A stretch of 64,000 nt of DNA from Pelagicoccus albus (GTDB lineage: Bacteria; Verrucomicrobiota; Verrucomicrobiia; Opitutales; Opitutaceae), in the NCBI RefSeq assembly GCF_014230145.1, contig NZ_JACHVC010000013.1, forward strand, positions 1 through 64,000, in the 5' to 3' direction. Position numbers and translations under genes: made by a program. Numbering within the stretch: the stretch's first letter is position 1; each line of letters opens with the position of its first letter. A model generated the notes under the pieces. It was not told where the DNA came from and made no database searches. It was given only the letters and a program-made list of their open reading frames with translations. Shown here in pieces: positions 1 to 6,360 of the stretch.

Positions 1-69
1 AACGTGAAAGCCATACGCGTAGGTCAGCGCGGAGCGCTGGCCGGAGTTGTATGGGCTGACTGGTTGGAC
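1..69 (-). other. attC recombination site, truncated by the window edge
   Basis: The sequence is almost identical to the complete attC sites at 532-604 and 2245-2317. It lacks only the outer four bases of one core box. The inverted elements CCATAC/GTATGG and the central hairpin CAGCGC-GGA-GCGCTG are present, and the other core box GTTGGAC ends at 69. It marks the boundary between the cassette at 85-522 and the next one to the left, so the array continues outside the window. Confidence 0.88.
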
Positions 70-84
70 AGTCTTTCTTTTCTT

Positions 85-522
85 TTACTCATTTATAGTG
101 GTCTCATTGTCATGGACTTCTTGGGTTTCCTGCTGTGGTCCTTTTCGAGAGTCCATGAAGTCCTTGATCAACAGAGTGACGAATACTGTGATGGCGACTG
201 TGATAGCATGTGAAATGAAGAATCCGACTTTCTTCATGGACGCTTTAGCAACGGTCTTTGATACACCTGAGACGGAGTTCTCCGCTCTTTTCTTTCGTTC
301 GTTTCCGAGTGCTTCTCGACCGTGTGAAGTGATCGCCAGATTAACTAGGAGGTATCTTATTTTTCCTCGTTCTGGAATCTTCGTTTTTCCGGTGTACGAT
401 GCCCATCCTCTTTCACAAATCTCGTATGCAAGGACGCTCTCGTCTTCTGGCTTTCTTCCGAATATAGAGAGCATCCCTTCAGTTTCCAGTTTGGAGAGGA
501 GATTGAATTCAGGGTCAGTCAT
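85..522 (-). CDS. Integron cassette protein with one C-terminal membrane helix, unknown function
   Basis: I do not recognise the family. The frame is open into the attC site up to 549, but the ATG at 522, ten bases inside the attC boundary, is the likelier start and gives about 145 residues. The N-terminal two thirds is soluble and charged. A hydrophobic segment near residues 100-120 (beginning VGFFISHAIT) is followed by a charged tail, so this is probably a tail-anchored membrane protein. The gene fills one cassette between attC sites at 1-69 and 532-604 and reads leftward, away from the integrase, as expected for transcription from a cassette promoter near attI. Like the other cassettes it is visibly more AT-rich than the chromosome beyond 4.4 kb. 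Confidence 0.72.
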   Translation of the reverse strand: MTDPEFNLLSKLETEGMLSIFGRKPEDESVLAYEICERGWASYTGKTKIPERGKIRYLLVNLAITSHGREALGNERKKRAENSVSGVSKTVAKASMKKVGFFISHAITVAITVFVTLLIKDFMDSRKGPQQETQEVHDNETTINE

Positions 523-531
523 TTCTTTTTG

Positions 532-604
532 GTCCAACGTGAAAGCCATACGCGGAAGTCAGCGCGGAGCGCTGGCTGGAGTTGTATGGGCTGACTGGTT
601 GGAT
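532..604 (-). other. attC recombination site
   Basis: A 73-bp imperfect palindrome bounded by GTCCAAC (532-538) and GTTGGAT (598-604), which match the RYYYAAC and GTTRRRY core boxes of integron attC sites. Inside are paired CCATAC/GTATGG blocks and a central hairpin CAGCGC-GGA-GCGCTG. It separates the cassettes at 85-522 and 606-1094, and its high similarity to the sites at 1 and 2245 is typical of sedentary chromosomal integrons. Confidence 0.93.
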
Positions 605-605
605 A

Positions 606-1094
606 TCATTTTGTTATTCCCAAAAGTCTTTTAGCCTCAGGGATATTTTCTTTGATTGCTTTCATTTTTAAGGGGAGTAGATACGTTCGAATCCCTCTCT
701 TTAGGGTGAACCAATTCCTGTCGATTCCACTGTCGTGTCTAGCTGGGTTGAAGAGATTGATGTATCTTACATCAAATTCGAAGTCGTCGAATGACAGAGT
801 TTGAATGCTGGTTAGTCCGAGGATGGAGGATTCGATTACTACAGTCTTATTCCATTTGTTCCATTTGAGCGATTTGCGTCTACTTGTGAGGACTAGACAA
901 TATATAGCGGTTGGAATTAAGTAGGGCGCCAACTCTTTGAACGATTCTGGGCGAGAAGAAAAGGGAAGTGCTAGAAGTGCAAACAAGCATAATGACGCAC
1001 AGAACAACCAAAAGTAAGGATGTCTTGTGCGAAACACGACCTCTTGGCGACTAATGTCTCCTTCGGTGAATAACTCTCTTACAATTCTTATCAT
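606..1094 (-). CDS. Integron cassette protein, two membrane helices plus a beta-rich domain (PH-like?), unknown function
   Basis: A 162-residue protein whose ATG overlaps the core box of the attC at 1093-1164. Two hydrophobic helices lie at about residues 28-46 (beginning FWLFCASLCL) and 55-70, followed by a basic stretch (SRRKSLKWNKWNK). The remainder looks beta-rich (about 80-150), with alternating hydrophobic residues. Two helices followed by a cytoplasmic beta domain resembles small bacterial PH-domain membrane proteins, and the cassette protein at 2272-2706 has the same plan; this is inference from layout, not a family match. It occupies one complete cassette between attC sites at 532-604 and 1093-1164 and is read in the cassette direction. 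No function can be assigned. Confidence 0.7.
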   Translation of the reverse strand: MIRIVRELFTEGDISRQEVVFRTRHPYFWLFCASLCLFALLALPFSSRPESFKELAPYLIPTAIYCLVLTSRRKSLKWNKWNKTVVIESSILGLTSIQTLSFDDFEFDVRYINLFNPARHDSGIDRNWFTLKRGIRTYLLPLKMKAIKENIPEAKRLLGITK

Positions 1095-1164
1095 CCAACG
1101 TCAAGTGGAGGCGATGGCTGTGGAGCGGAGCGTAACAGGCATTGCCTCACACGCCTTGTTCGAC
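1093..1164 (-). other. attC recombination site (diverged)
   Basis: Bounded by ATCCAAC (1093-1099) and GTTCGAC (1158-1164). The second box deviates from GTTRRRY at one position. The interior is an imperfect palindrome with arms GAGGCGATGGCTGT and ACAGGCATTGCCTC around a GC-rich centre. Its sequence is unlike the CCATAC-type sites nearby, so this cassette probably has a different origin. Confidence 0.8.
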
Positions 1165-1740
1165 CTAGTTTTGTATCTCAATTTCAATGTCAGTGATGGT
1201 GAGTTTGGTGCTTACATCCGGAGATTTCTCAAAAATGTAAGACTTGAAATCTTGGGTCGGGAACATCGATGCTATCGTCTCTTTCTTTGATTCGTAGAAC
1301 TCTTCAATTCTTTGAATAATTCTTTCCTTCAAGATCGGGAAGTCGGCTCCGCCTACGTAACGATGAAGGTTAACTTTGTGTGAGACCGTGATCGTCAATA
1401 TCCATGATCTCTTCCCTGTAGAAGATAGCTCCATATCGAAACTATCGTGGATACTCGACTTTGCTTTTTCTATCGCTAGTGAAAGACTGTCATCGGTGTT
1501 CATCGTCGCTAGATCGATCGCGCACGCTCGATCCCACTCGAGCTCAATCCCGTTTCTTTTTGCATCAATAAGCTCGTCAACTAATCCGAACGGGTCTCCG
1601 CCACATAGATGGTGAGCTTCTAGTTGGGTCAGGCTCACGCCCATTCCGTGAGTTTCGGACTTCTTGAAAAGACGTATGAGCTTCGAAGCTGGACAACCTC
1701 GAATGCTCATCGCGAATCGTTCCTTTAGGAATAGGCTCAT
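1165..1740 (-). CDS. FloA-like (flotillin/SPFH) fragment carried as an integron cassette
   Basis: A 191-residue protein resembling the SPFH core of bacterial flotillin FloA (YqfA/UPF0365). Residues about 36-80 contain SLTQLEAHHLCGGDP, then LVDELIDAKRNGIEL and WDRACAIDLA, which line up with the FloA segment LEAHYLAGGN...VVDALIAAKRA...FERAAAIDLA. Residues about 125-190 contain HKVNLHRYVGGAD and end in a beta strand like FloA's ILSIDIADVDVG. Compared with full FloA (about 330 residues), the N-terminal membrane hairpin and the C-terminal coiled-coil scaffold are absent, so the product should be soluble. The stop codon abuts the attC at 1164. The start could be at 1740 or the ATG at 1710, which has a better AAAGGA site upstream. 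Family assignment is from remembered motifs. A role in interfering with or modulating host FloA membrane microdomains is speculation. Confidence 0.8.
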   Translation of the reverse strand: MSLFLKERFAMSIRGCPASKLIRLFKKSETHGMGVSLTQLEAHHLCGGDPFGLVDELIDAKRNGIELEWDRACAIDLATMNTDDSLSLAIEKAKSSIHDSFDMELSSTGKRSWILTITVSHKVNLHRYVGGADFPILKERIIQRIEEFYESKKETIASMFPTQDFKSYIFEKSPDVSTKLTITDIEIEIQN

Positions 1741-1751
1741 TTATTTTCTTC

Positions 1752-1874
1752 GTCGAACGCTAAGCTGATACGCGAGGGCTCGGAAACCGTCGTGAAAGAG
1801 TAGGGTAAGATACGTCCTTGCTGCGTCCACAACTCGGGCGCTTGGCCCGAGTTGTATCGAGCGACTTGTTCGAC
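1752..1874 (-). other. attC recombination site, long form (123 bp)
   Basis: Bounded by GTCGAAC (1752-1758) and GTTCGAC (1868-1874), which are exact inverse complements. The right arm GAGTTGTATCGAGCGACTTG resembles the right arm of the 73-bp sites. The interior includes a strong hairpin, ACAACTCGGG / CCCGAGTTGT (about 1829-1855). The extra length sits between the arms, as in the longer attC sites of some chromosomal integrons. Confidence 0.8.
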
Positions 1875-1892
1875 CTTACTTTCATTCTTTCC

Positions 1893-2237
1893 CTAGTATT
1901 CATAATTCGGTGTAGGATCTAATTCTTTCATTCTTCGATAGGAGAAATAAAAGGCTCCATAGATGTTCATCGCTAGTAGCCAAAATAGTGGCATAATTCT
2001 ATCTCCTAAATCTTTTCCTTCTTTCCATCTCCAAACAAACTCATTGATCCACAGAAAGGCGGTTATGAATAGGAAGCCGTATGCAAAGGTCATGGCTGGA
2101 ATTTGTAGGTGGACCAATTCTTCTTCGGTTTTTCCGATCTCAAATTGTTCGGCCAACAGGGACAGGAAGACGAATCCCATGACCAGGGAGATCGCGGCTA
2201 GGATTAGTGCTCTTTTTATTCCTTTGGATCTGATCAT
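1893..2237 (-). CDS. Integron cassette membrane protein, unknown function
   Basis: A 114-residue protein with three predicted membrane helices: about residues 9-28 (beginning ALILAAISLV), 45-64 (beginning IPAMTFAYGF) and 82-98 (beginning MPLFWLLAMN). A charged loop WRWKEGKDLGDR lies between helices 2 and 3. The C-terminus is short and polar. I do not recognise the family. It fills the cassette between attC sites at 1752-1874 and 2245-2317, and the ATG at 2237 lies eight bases inside the attC boundary, a normal arrangement for cassette genes. Expression would depend on read-through from the promoter side of the array, since the gap to the attC leaves no room for its own promoter. Confidence 0.72.
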   Translation of the reverse strand: MIRSKGIKRALILAAISLVMGFVFLSLLAEQFEIGKTEEELVHLQIPAMTFAYGFLFITAFLWINEFVWRWKEGKDLGDRIMPLFWLLAMNIYGAFYFSYRRMKELDPTPNYEY

Positions 2238-2244
2238 TTCTTTC

Positions 2245-2317
2245 GTCGAACGTGAAGTCCATATGCGTAGGTCAGCGCGGAGCGCTGGCCGGAGTTGTAT
2301 GGGACGACTGGTTGGAC
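2245..2317 (-). other. attC recombination site
   Basis: A 73-bp site bounded by GTCGAAC (2245-2251) and GTTGGAC (2311-2317). It has the same central hairpin CAGCGC-GGA-GCGCTG as the sites at 1 and 532 and differs from them at only a few positions. The 3' end of the first cassette gene (stop at 2272) lies inside it. Confidence 0.93.
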
Positions 2318-2706
2318 CTATTTTTCAATTCGTTCACGAGCTCCATGTTGGCCCAGTACAATGAGCCAACCGAAAGGAATCTGAACTTCTTTCCATCACT
2401 GGTTCTTATTCTTATTGGCTGGCAATTCACAAATCGTTCGATCTCGACCTCTTGGATTTCAGGATACGTGTACTCGAACTCTTTCTTTGATTTTTTGAAG
2501 CGTAGTCCGTCCTCAAATTGGTAGACAGTAGCCAGGTTGTGATAGAACATGAAATTGATCAGAACAATCAGCGACCCAAAACTGAGGATGAGTAATCTGG
2601 TTTCTTTTGCCTCTTCGTTGAACGCCATCACCGCGAGCACTCCGATACACAGAACGTAACCGTACTTCAGGGGGTATGTCCAAAGACTGGATACTCGCTT
2701 GTTCAT
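2272..2706 (-). CDS. First integron cassette: membrane protein with PH-like domain, unknown function
   Basis: A 144-residue protein with two N-terminal membrane helices (about residues 12-28 and 37-54). A beta-rich cytoplasmic region follows (about 62-115) with the pattern VYQFEDGLRFKK...YPEIQEVEI...IRIRTSDGKKFRFLSV, which resembles small bacterial PH-like domains. The last 15 or so residues (beginning NQSSHTTPASAPR) are encoded by the attC at 2245-2317, so the tail follows the recombination site rather than selection on the protein. Its start lies nine bases from the attI/attC crossover box at 2715-2721, making it the most recently inserted and most strongly expressed cassette under the usual integron model. 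The layout matches the cassette protein at 606-1094. Confidence 0.75.
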   Translation of the reverse strand: MNKRVSSLWTYPLKYGYVLCIGVLAVMAFNEEAKETRLLILSFGSLIVLINFMFYHNLATVYQFEDGLRFKKSKKEFEYTYPEIQEVEIERFVNCQPIRIRTSDGKKFRFLSVGSLYWANMELVNELKNRSNQSSHTTPASAPR

Positions 2707-2714
2707 TCTTTTTC

Positions 2715-2802
2715 GTCCAACAGTACTATTCTGTGCGCTTTTTGTCGGACGAACAGAAATGTGGTTATATACGTGATTTTAGGGGTTTTTGTCGGACGAA
2801 CA
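2715..2802 (-). other. attI-like integration site with two direct repeats
   Basis: The crossover box, read on the minus strand, is GTTGGAC (2721-2715), directly before the first cassette gene. On the integrase side lie two exact copies of TTTTTGTCGGACGAACA (2739-2755 and 2786-2802), 47 bp apart, with a partial third copy TGTCGGGCG at about 2847. Direct integrase-binding repeats next to a simple core box are the known architecture of attI1. The position between a divergent intI gene and the first cassette supports the call; the exact outer limit is not determinable. Confidence 0.78.
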
Positions 2803-2886
2803 CGTCGTGGGCGGTGGTTATTGCTGTTTTTTTGTCATAACGCATTTGTCGGGCGGGGTGTTCGTCGGAATTGGGTGGATTACGTA

Positions 2887-2914
2887 AAAATAGCTACGTC
2901 ACACCTTGACTCAA
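2887..2914 (-). promoter_or_regulatory. Candidate cassette promoter (Pc)
   Basis: On the minus strand TTGAGT (2914-2909) and TATTTT (2892-2887) are separated by 16 bp and point toward the first cassette about 180 bp away. This is where integron cassette promoters are usually found. The boxes match the sigma-70 consensus only moderately. Confidence 0.35.
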
Positions 2915-2932
2915 GTGCGAATTACGTAGAAT
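2906..2932 (+). promoter_or_regulatory. Candidate integrase promoter
   Basis: TTGACT (2906-2911) and TAGAAT (2927-2932) are separated by 15 bp upstream of the integrase ATG at 3004. The spacing is short for sigma-70. It overlaps the candidate cassette promoter on the other strand, so the two could interfere. I see no convincing LexA box. Confidence 0.35.
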
Positions 2933-3003
2933 CTGCAGTTGTCTGCGGCAGGTTCATTTTTGAGCCAGCTGAACCTTACCCCAACCTTGTCTATTGTTAC
3001 CCT

Positions 3004-4416
3004 ATGGCTGAATCTTCTGTTAAGGAACCGGAGTGGCTTTTGCGTGGCCGTTCAGAGTGGAAAAAATCTAAATTCAGAGGAAGGGACGGGAGTTCTTTTG
3101 CTTATTGGATCAAGAAGTTTTTAGTCTATGTGGAGCGGCGCAATCACGGGCGTCTGCCTAGCAGGGTTCCGAGGGTGGGAATTATCAATACATTTGCTCG
3201 TTTTATCGAAAGAGAATGGGAGTGTAGCGAGGACCAGATCGAGGAAGCTCGCCGTAGCTTGGAGTGGATGGCTGAGGCGTGTGGTTTTGAGGGCGTTAAG
3301 GATGGGGTGGATACGCGTTCTCAAGTGGAGTATGTTAAGCCGGATTTGCCGTATCCTTGGAAATTGAATGATCGGTTGAAAGCTAGGTTCAGCGCTTGGC
3401 CGGATTTGGTAATTGGCGAATGCCGGAAGCGTGGGCTAGCGCTGAGGACGGAGAGAACCTACGAGCAGTGGACGCGTCGATTTTCGAAGTGGTGGGAGGA
3501 ATGCGCTTGCGATTCGGTGGATGTGCCGGAGTTGGGTGAATTGGCTCCTGCGATGGAAAAGGCTGTGGTGGGGTTTATGGATTTTTTGGCGGTGGAGCGT
3601 TGCTCGGCGGCGGCCACGCAGCGTCAGGCTTTGAACTCGGTGGCTTTTTTGGTAACGAAGGCTCTTGGTCTAGAGACACTGGATTTCTCTGGATTTGTTC
3701 GAGGACGATCGAAGCGTAACCTTCCGGTGGTGCTTTCGATATCCGAGGTGGAGCGGCTCTTGGGAGCGATGTCTGGGGATTGCCGTCTAGCAGCGGAGGT
3801 GATGTATGGAGGCGGACTTCGGTTGATGGAGGTACTACGCTTGCGTCTAAAGGATTTGGATTTCGAATACGGCACGATTCTAATACGGGATGGGAAGGGC
3901 GCAAAGGATCGTGTAGTTCCGTTGGCGACCTCGCTTAACGTGGCTTTGAAGCGACAGATCGAATTCGTGAAGGCCAGGCACGCTCGCGACTTGGAGGATG
4001 GCTTTGGCAGCGTGTACATGCCTCCGGGACTAGAAAGAAAATGGCCTAAAGCAGGGAAGGACGTGGCTTGGCAGTATTTGTTTCCTTCGGTCAAAATACA
4101 GACGGATCCAGTTTCCTCTAAGCGGAGGAGGCATCACCTGTCCGACAGGAAATTGCGGGACTCGGTGAAAAAGGCGGCTCGCGATGTGGGGATACTAAAA
4201 CGGGTAACGCCTCATACTCTCCGACATAGTTTTGCGACTCATCTTTTGGAGAAGCACTACGATATTCGGACGGTGCAGGAACTGTTGGGCCATGCGTCGG
4301 TGGAGACGACGATGATCTACACGCATGTTATGAACAGGCCGGGGTTGCACGTACGCAGCCCCATGGACGAACTCAATCTAGGCGGCGATTCGCGGGATGG
4401 TGACGCAGCTTTTTGA
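3004..4416 (+). CDS. intI: Integron integrase (tyrosine recombinase), long form
   Basis: A site-specific tyrosine recombinase that inserts and excises cassettes at attI and attC. From the ATG at 3004 it has 470 residues. The catalytic residues are visible: R273 (GGGLRLMEV), the beta-hairpin lysine in GKGAKDR (about 298-303), H404/R407 (HTLRHSF), H430 (LLGHAS) and the nucleophile Y439 (MIYTHV). The integron-specific insert is present at about 346-378 (KWPKAGKDVAWQYLFPS ... RRRHH). This separates IntI from other integrases. The usual SAM-like core-binding domain is at about 120-230. A further 110-residue N-terminal region (SFAYWIKKFLVYVER...) makes it longer than IntI1 (337) and looks like a second, degenerate core-binding domain. 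The frame stays open back to 2761, but that stretch overlaps attI. Transcribed away from the cassettes, as in classical integrons. Confidence 0.95.
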   Translation: MAESSVKEPEWLLRGRSEWKKSKFRGRDGSSFAYWIKKFLVYVERRNHGRLPSRVPRVGIINTFARFIEREWECSEDQIEEARRSLEWMAEACGFEGVKDGVDTRSQVEYVKPDLPYPWKLNDRLKARFSAWPDLVIGECRKRGLALRTERTYEQWTRRFSKWWEECACDSVDVPELGELAPAMEKAVVGFMDFLAVERCSAAATQRQALNSVAFLVTKALGLETLDFSGFVRGRSKRNLPVVLSISEVERLLGAMSGDCRLAAEVMYGGGLRLMEVLRLRLKDLDFEYGTILIRDGKGAKDRVVPLATSLNVALKRQIEFVKARHARDLEDGFGSVYMPPGLERKWPKAGKDVAWQYLFPSVKIQTDPVSSKRRRHHLSDRKLRDSVKKAARDVGILKRVTPHTLRHSFATHLLEKHYDIRTVQELLGHASVETTMIYTHVMNRPGLHVRSPMDELNLGGDSRDGDAAF

Positions 4417-4449
4417 TGTTTCGCTCGGGGGATAGCGCGAGATCCTGCG

Positions 4450-5016
4450 CTACTTGATGCGCTTGACGGGGCAGCTTTGGCGGTAGCCGTCGATGACGAG
4501 GCGGTAGCCGCCGAAGGCTTTTTTGACGGTGACTTCCGGGGATTCGGAGGGGGTGTACTTTTGTACGTCTTCGATGCGTTGCTGCCAGATTTGGCCGTTT
4601 TCGAGCTGGAATTTGGTTTCGCCGTACCAGCCGTTGAAGGTGCCGACGAGGCGGGATCTGATTTCCTTGGGGGCTTTGCTGACGTCGGGGGTGATTTGCT
4701 CCTTGCCGAGGAGGTCTTCGGGATTGGGGGCTGGAGTGGCGGAAGTGGCTGGGGAAGGAGTGGCCGCAAGGGCGGGAACTGGGGCGGGTGGAGTCGGGGC
4801 AGTTGGCGATTCTGGGAGGGTGTCGGTTTTGGGTTCGATGGTGCCTACTTGGGCGGCCTGCCACAGCTGGTCGAGCGTTCGTAGCTCTTGGGGGCTGAGC
4901 TTGCCGAGGCCTGCTTGTTCGAATTGCTCGGGCGTGAGGCTTTCGCTGAATGGTTTAGCGAAAATTGGCAAGGCGAGGGTGAAAGCGATTGTGGCGGCGA
5001 GGCTGATCTTGGTCAT
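4450..5016 (-). CDS. Secreted proline/alanine-linker protein, unknown function
   Basis: A 188-residue protein from the ATG at 5016; the frame extends to 5982, but that upstream part is antisense to the sigma-factor genes. It has a signal peptide (TKISLAATIAFTLALPIFA, cleavage near residue 20) and a short helical stretch (LTPEQFEQAGLGKLSPQELR). A Pro/Ala/Thr linker covers about 66-100 and a C-terminal beta-rich region about 110-188 (RLVGTFNGWYGETKF, QLENGQIWQQR, GYRLVIDGYRQSCPVKRI). The C-terminal part looks like a small periplasmic binding or SH3-like fold, but I cannot name a family. It converges on the integrase gene with a 33-bp gap and is divergent from the ECF sigma gene. Confidence 0.75.
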   Translation of the reverse strand: MTKISLAATIAFTLALPIFAKPFSESLTPEQFEQAGLGKLSPQELRTLDQLWQAAQVGTIEPKTDTLPESPTAPTPPAPVPALAATPSPATSATPAPNPEDLLGKEQITPDVSKAPKEIRSRLVGTFNGWYGETKFQLENGQIWQQRIEDVQKYTPSESPEVTVKKAFGGYRLVIDGYRQSCPVKRIK

Positions 5017-5207
5017 GTGTGGATAGTGAAGTCTGGTTTCTGGTCGGTGTGAAGGCTGAAAAACGCGGTGCGGCGGGTGTTTTTTGACCGTCGGTCGGGC
5101 TCGAAGTTTTGCGCGGTTTGTGGATCGGGAGATTTTTTCGACAAAAATTAGACGAGTTTTTGCTGGGGTGGCGTTTTGGGGGTAGAACTGCTCGGATACT
5201 AGAGACC

Positions 5208-5723
5208 TTGAACGATACAACACTACAGGACTGGGAAACTTTCTACGACGAGCGTGCTGGAAAGATGCTGCTTTTTGCGAAACAGTTTGTTGGTTGCGTG
5301 GCGACTGCGGAGGACGTGGTGCAGGATGGTTTTTTGCGTTTCTGGAAGGGCCGCAAATCGCATCCGGCGGATCGTTTGGAGTCGTACTTGTACGGGTGTA
5401 TCCGCTGGGCGGCTTTGGACTTGTTGAGGCGAAGCAAGCGATCGAAGATTCGGGAGGAAACGTATTCGGCTGATGAGCAGCCAGAGGGCACAGTGGAGGC
5501 TTTCGAATGTCCGGTGGAGTCGAAGGAGACGGCGGCCTTGGTATCGTCGGCCTTGGAGCAGTTGAACGCGGAACAGCGAGAGGTGGTGGTGCTGAAAGTT
5601 TGGGCTGGACTGACCCTGAAGGAAATCGGGGAGGCGCTGGAGATTTCGCCCAACACGGTTTCGTCGCGGTACCGCTATGCTCTGGAGGCGCTGCGTAAGG
5701 AGATGGGAGCTTTGGAAAGATGA
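5208..5723 (+). CDS. ECF-type RNA polymerase sigma factor
   Basis: A sigma-70 family factor of the extracytoplasmic-function type. Region 2 contains AEDVVQDGFLRFWKGR and the helix YLYGCIRWAALDLLRR. Region 4 contains LNAEQREVVVLKVWAGLTL, then EIGEALEISPNTVSSRYRYAL, the helix-turn-helix that reads the -35 element. There is no in-frame ATG before region 2. The TTG at 5208 (NDTTLQDWETFYDERAG) gives 171 residues, normal for the family; a TTG at 5109 would add 33 basic residues. The stop overlaps the ATG of the next gene (ATGA at 5720), so the sigma factor and its partner are translationally coupled. Confidence 0.88.
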   Translation: MNDTTLQDWETFYDERAGKMLLFAKQFVGCVATAEDVVQDGFLRFWKGRKSHPADRLESYLYGCIRWAALDLLRRSKRSKIREETYSADEQPEGTVEAFECPVESKETAALVSSALEQLNAEQREVVVLKVWAGLTLKEIGEALEISPNTVSSRYRYALEALRKEMGALER

Positions 5724-6268
5724 AGGAAGATTGGGAAGAATTTGAAGATAGCTTGCGAGGCATGACTCCTGCGCGTCCGAGCGCGGCGTTGAAGGCGAGA
5801 ATCGCAGAGAGAATAGAGGCAGACGAGACGGCCTCGCCGGAGGTGGTGGCGTTTCTACCGCAGGAGGGCCCGAAGCGAGGCAGGCTGATCTGGGGAACGA
5901 CTTTTACGGCTTTGGTCTCAGCAGTGGCGGCGGTCTGGGCGGTACTTTTAGTGCTTGATCCACAACCCAGACCGTCGCTCACGGGAGAAACGACTTTGGC
6001 GAGCTCTGGCTCGGATCCGGCGGCGAGCGTTGTTGAAGGGGCAAGCGAGGCTCGCTTCGAAGTGGGCGCTCGACCGATCGAGCAGTATTCGACTCTGGTG
6101 GGGGCGGCTCCGAGCCCCGTTTTCTACAGGGAAGACGGAGAGGCGATGCAGCGGGTGGCGCTCCGCTATCTGGAGACGGAAGTCTGGGAATTGGAAGAAG
6201 GAGGAGAGACCTTTACGGTGCAGAAGGTTCGAGACGAGATTCGGGTGATCCCGGCTGTCTCGTTCTGA
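5720..6268 (+). CDS. Membrane protein coupled to ECF sigma factor, probable anti-sigma factor
   Basis: A 182-residue protein with an acidic N-terminal cytoplasmic part of about 55 residues (KEDWEEFEDSLRG...). One membrane helix spans about 57-79 (LIWGTTFTALVSAVAAVWAV) and a roughly 100-residue exported domain follows. This is the usual topology of anti-sigma factors, and the start overlaps the sigma stop by four bases. No zinc-binding HxxxCxxC motif is present, so it is not a classic ZAS-domain protein. The exported domain (YLETEVWELEEGGETFTVQ...) is unfamiliar. The role is inferred from position and topology. Confidence 0.75.
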   Translation: MKEDWEEFEDSLRGMTPARPSAALKARIAERIEADETASPEVVAFLPQEGPKRGRLIWGTTFTALVSAVAAVWAVLLVLDPQPRPSLTGETTLASSGSDPAASVVEGASEARFEVGARPIEQYSTLVGAAPSPVFYREDGEAMQRVALRYLETEVWELEEGGETFTVQKVRDEIRVIPAVSF

Positions 6269-6360
6269 ATGAGAAATTTTTGACGTAGCAAAGGCCCGGC
6301 GGAATGTGCCGCCAGCAGGCTTAGGTTTTGTCCGAAAATGAAGGAAGGAAACTGATATTT

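Noticed and set aside
47-634. 195-codon plus-strand frame across the first cassette and attC
   Set aside because: It reads antisense through a cassette gene and through attC sites, so it is a shadow.
2761-3003. 81-codon upstream extension of the integrase from a GTG
   Set aside because: It overlaps the attI repeats and the candidate promoters and has no IntI similarity.
2887-3003. LexA/SOS box at the integrase promoter
   Set aside because: I looked for a LexA-like palindrome because many intI genes are SOS-controlled, but found none convincing.
5017-5982. N-terminal extension of the secreted protein at 4450-5016 to 510 residues
   Set aside because: The extension lies antisense to the ECF sigma and anti-sigma genes and is low-complexity Pro/Ser-rich; the ATG at 5016 gives a proper signal peptide.
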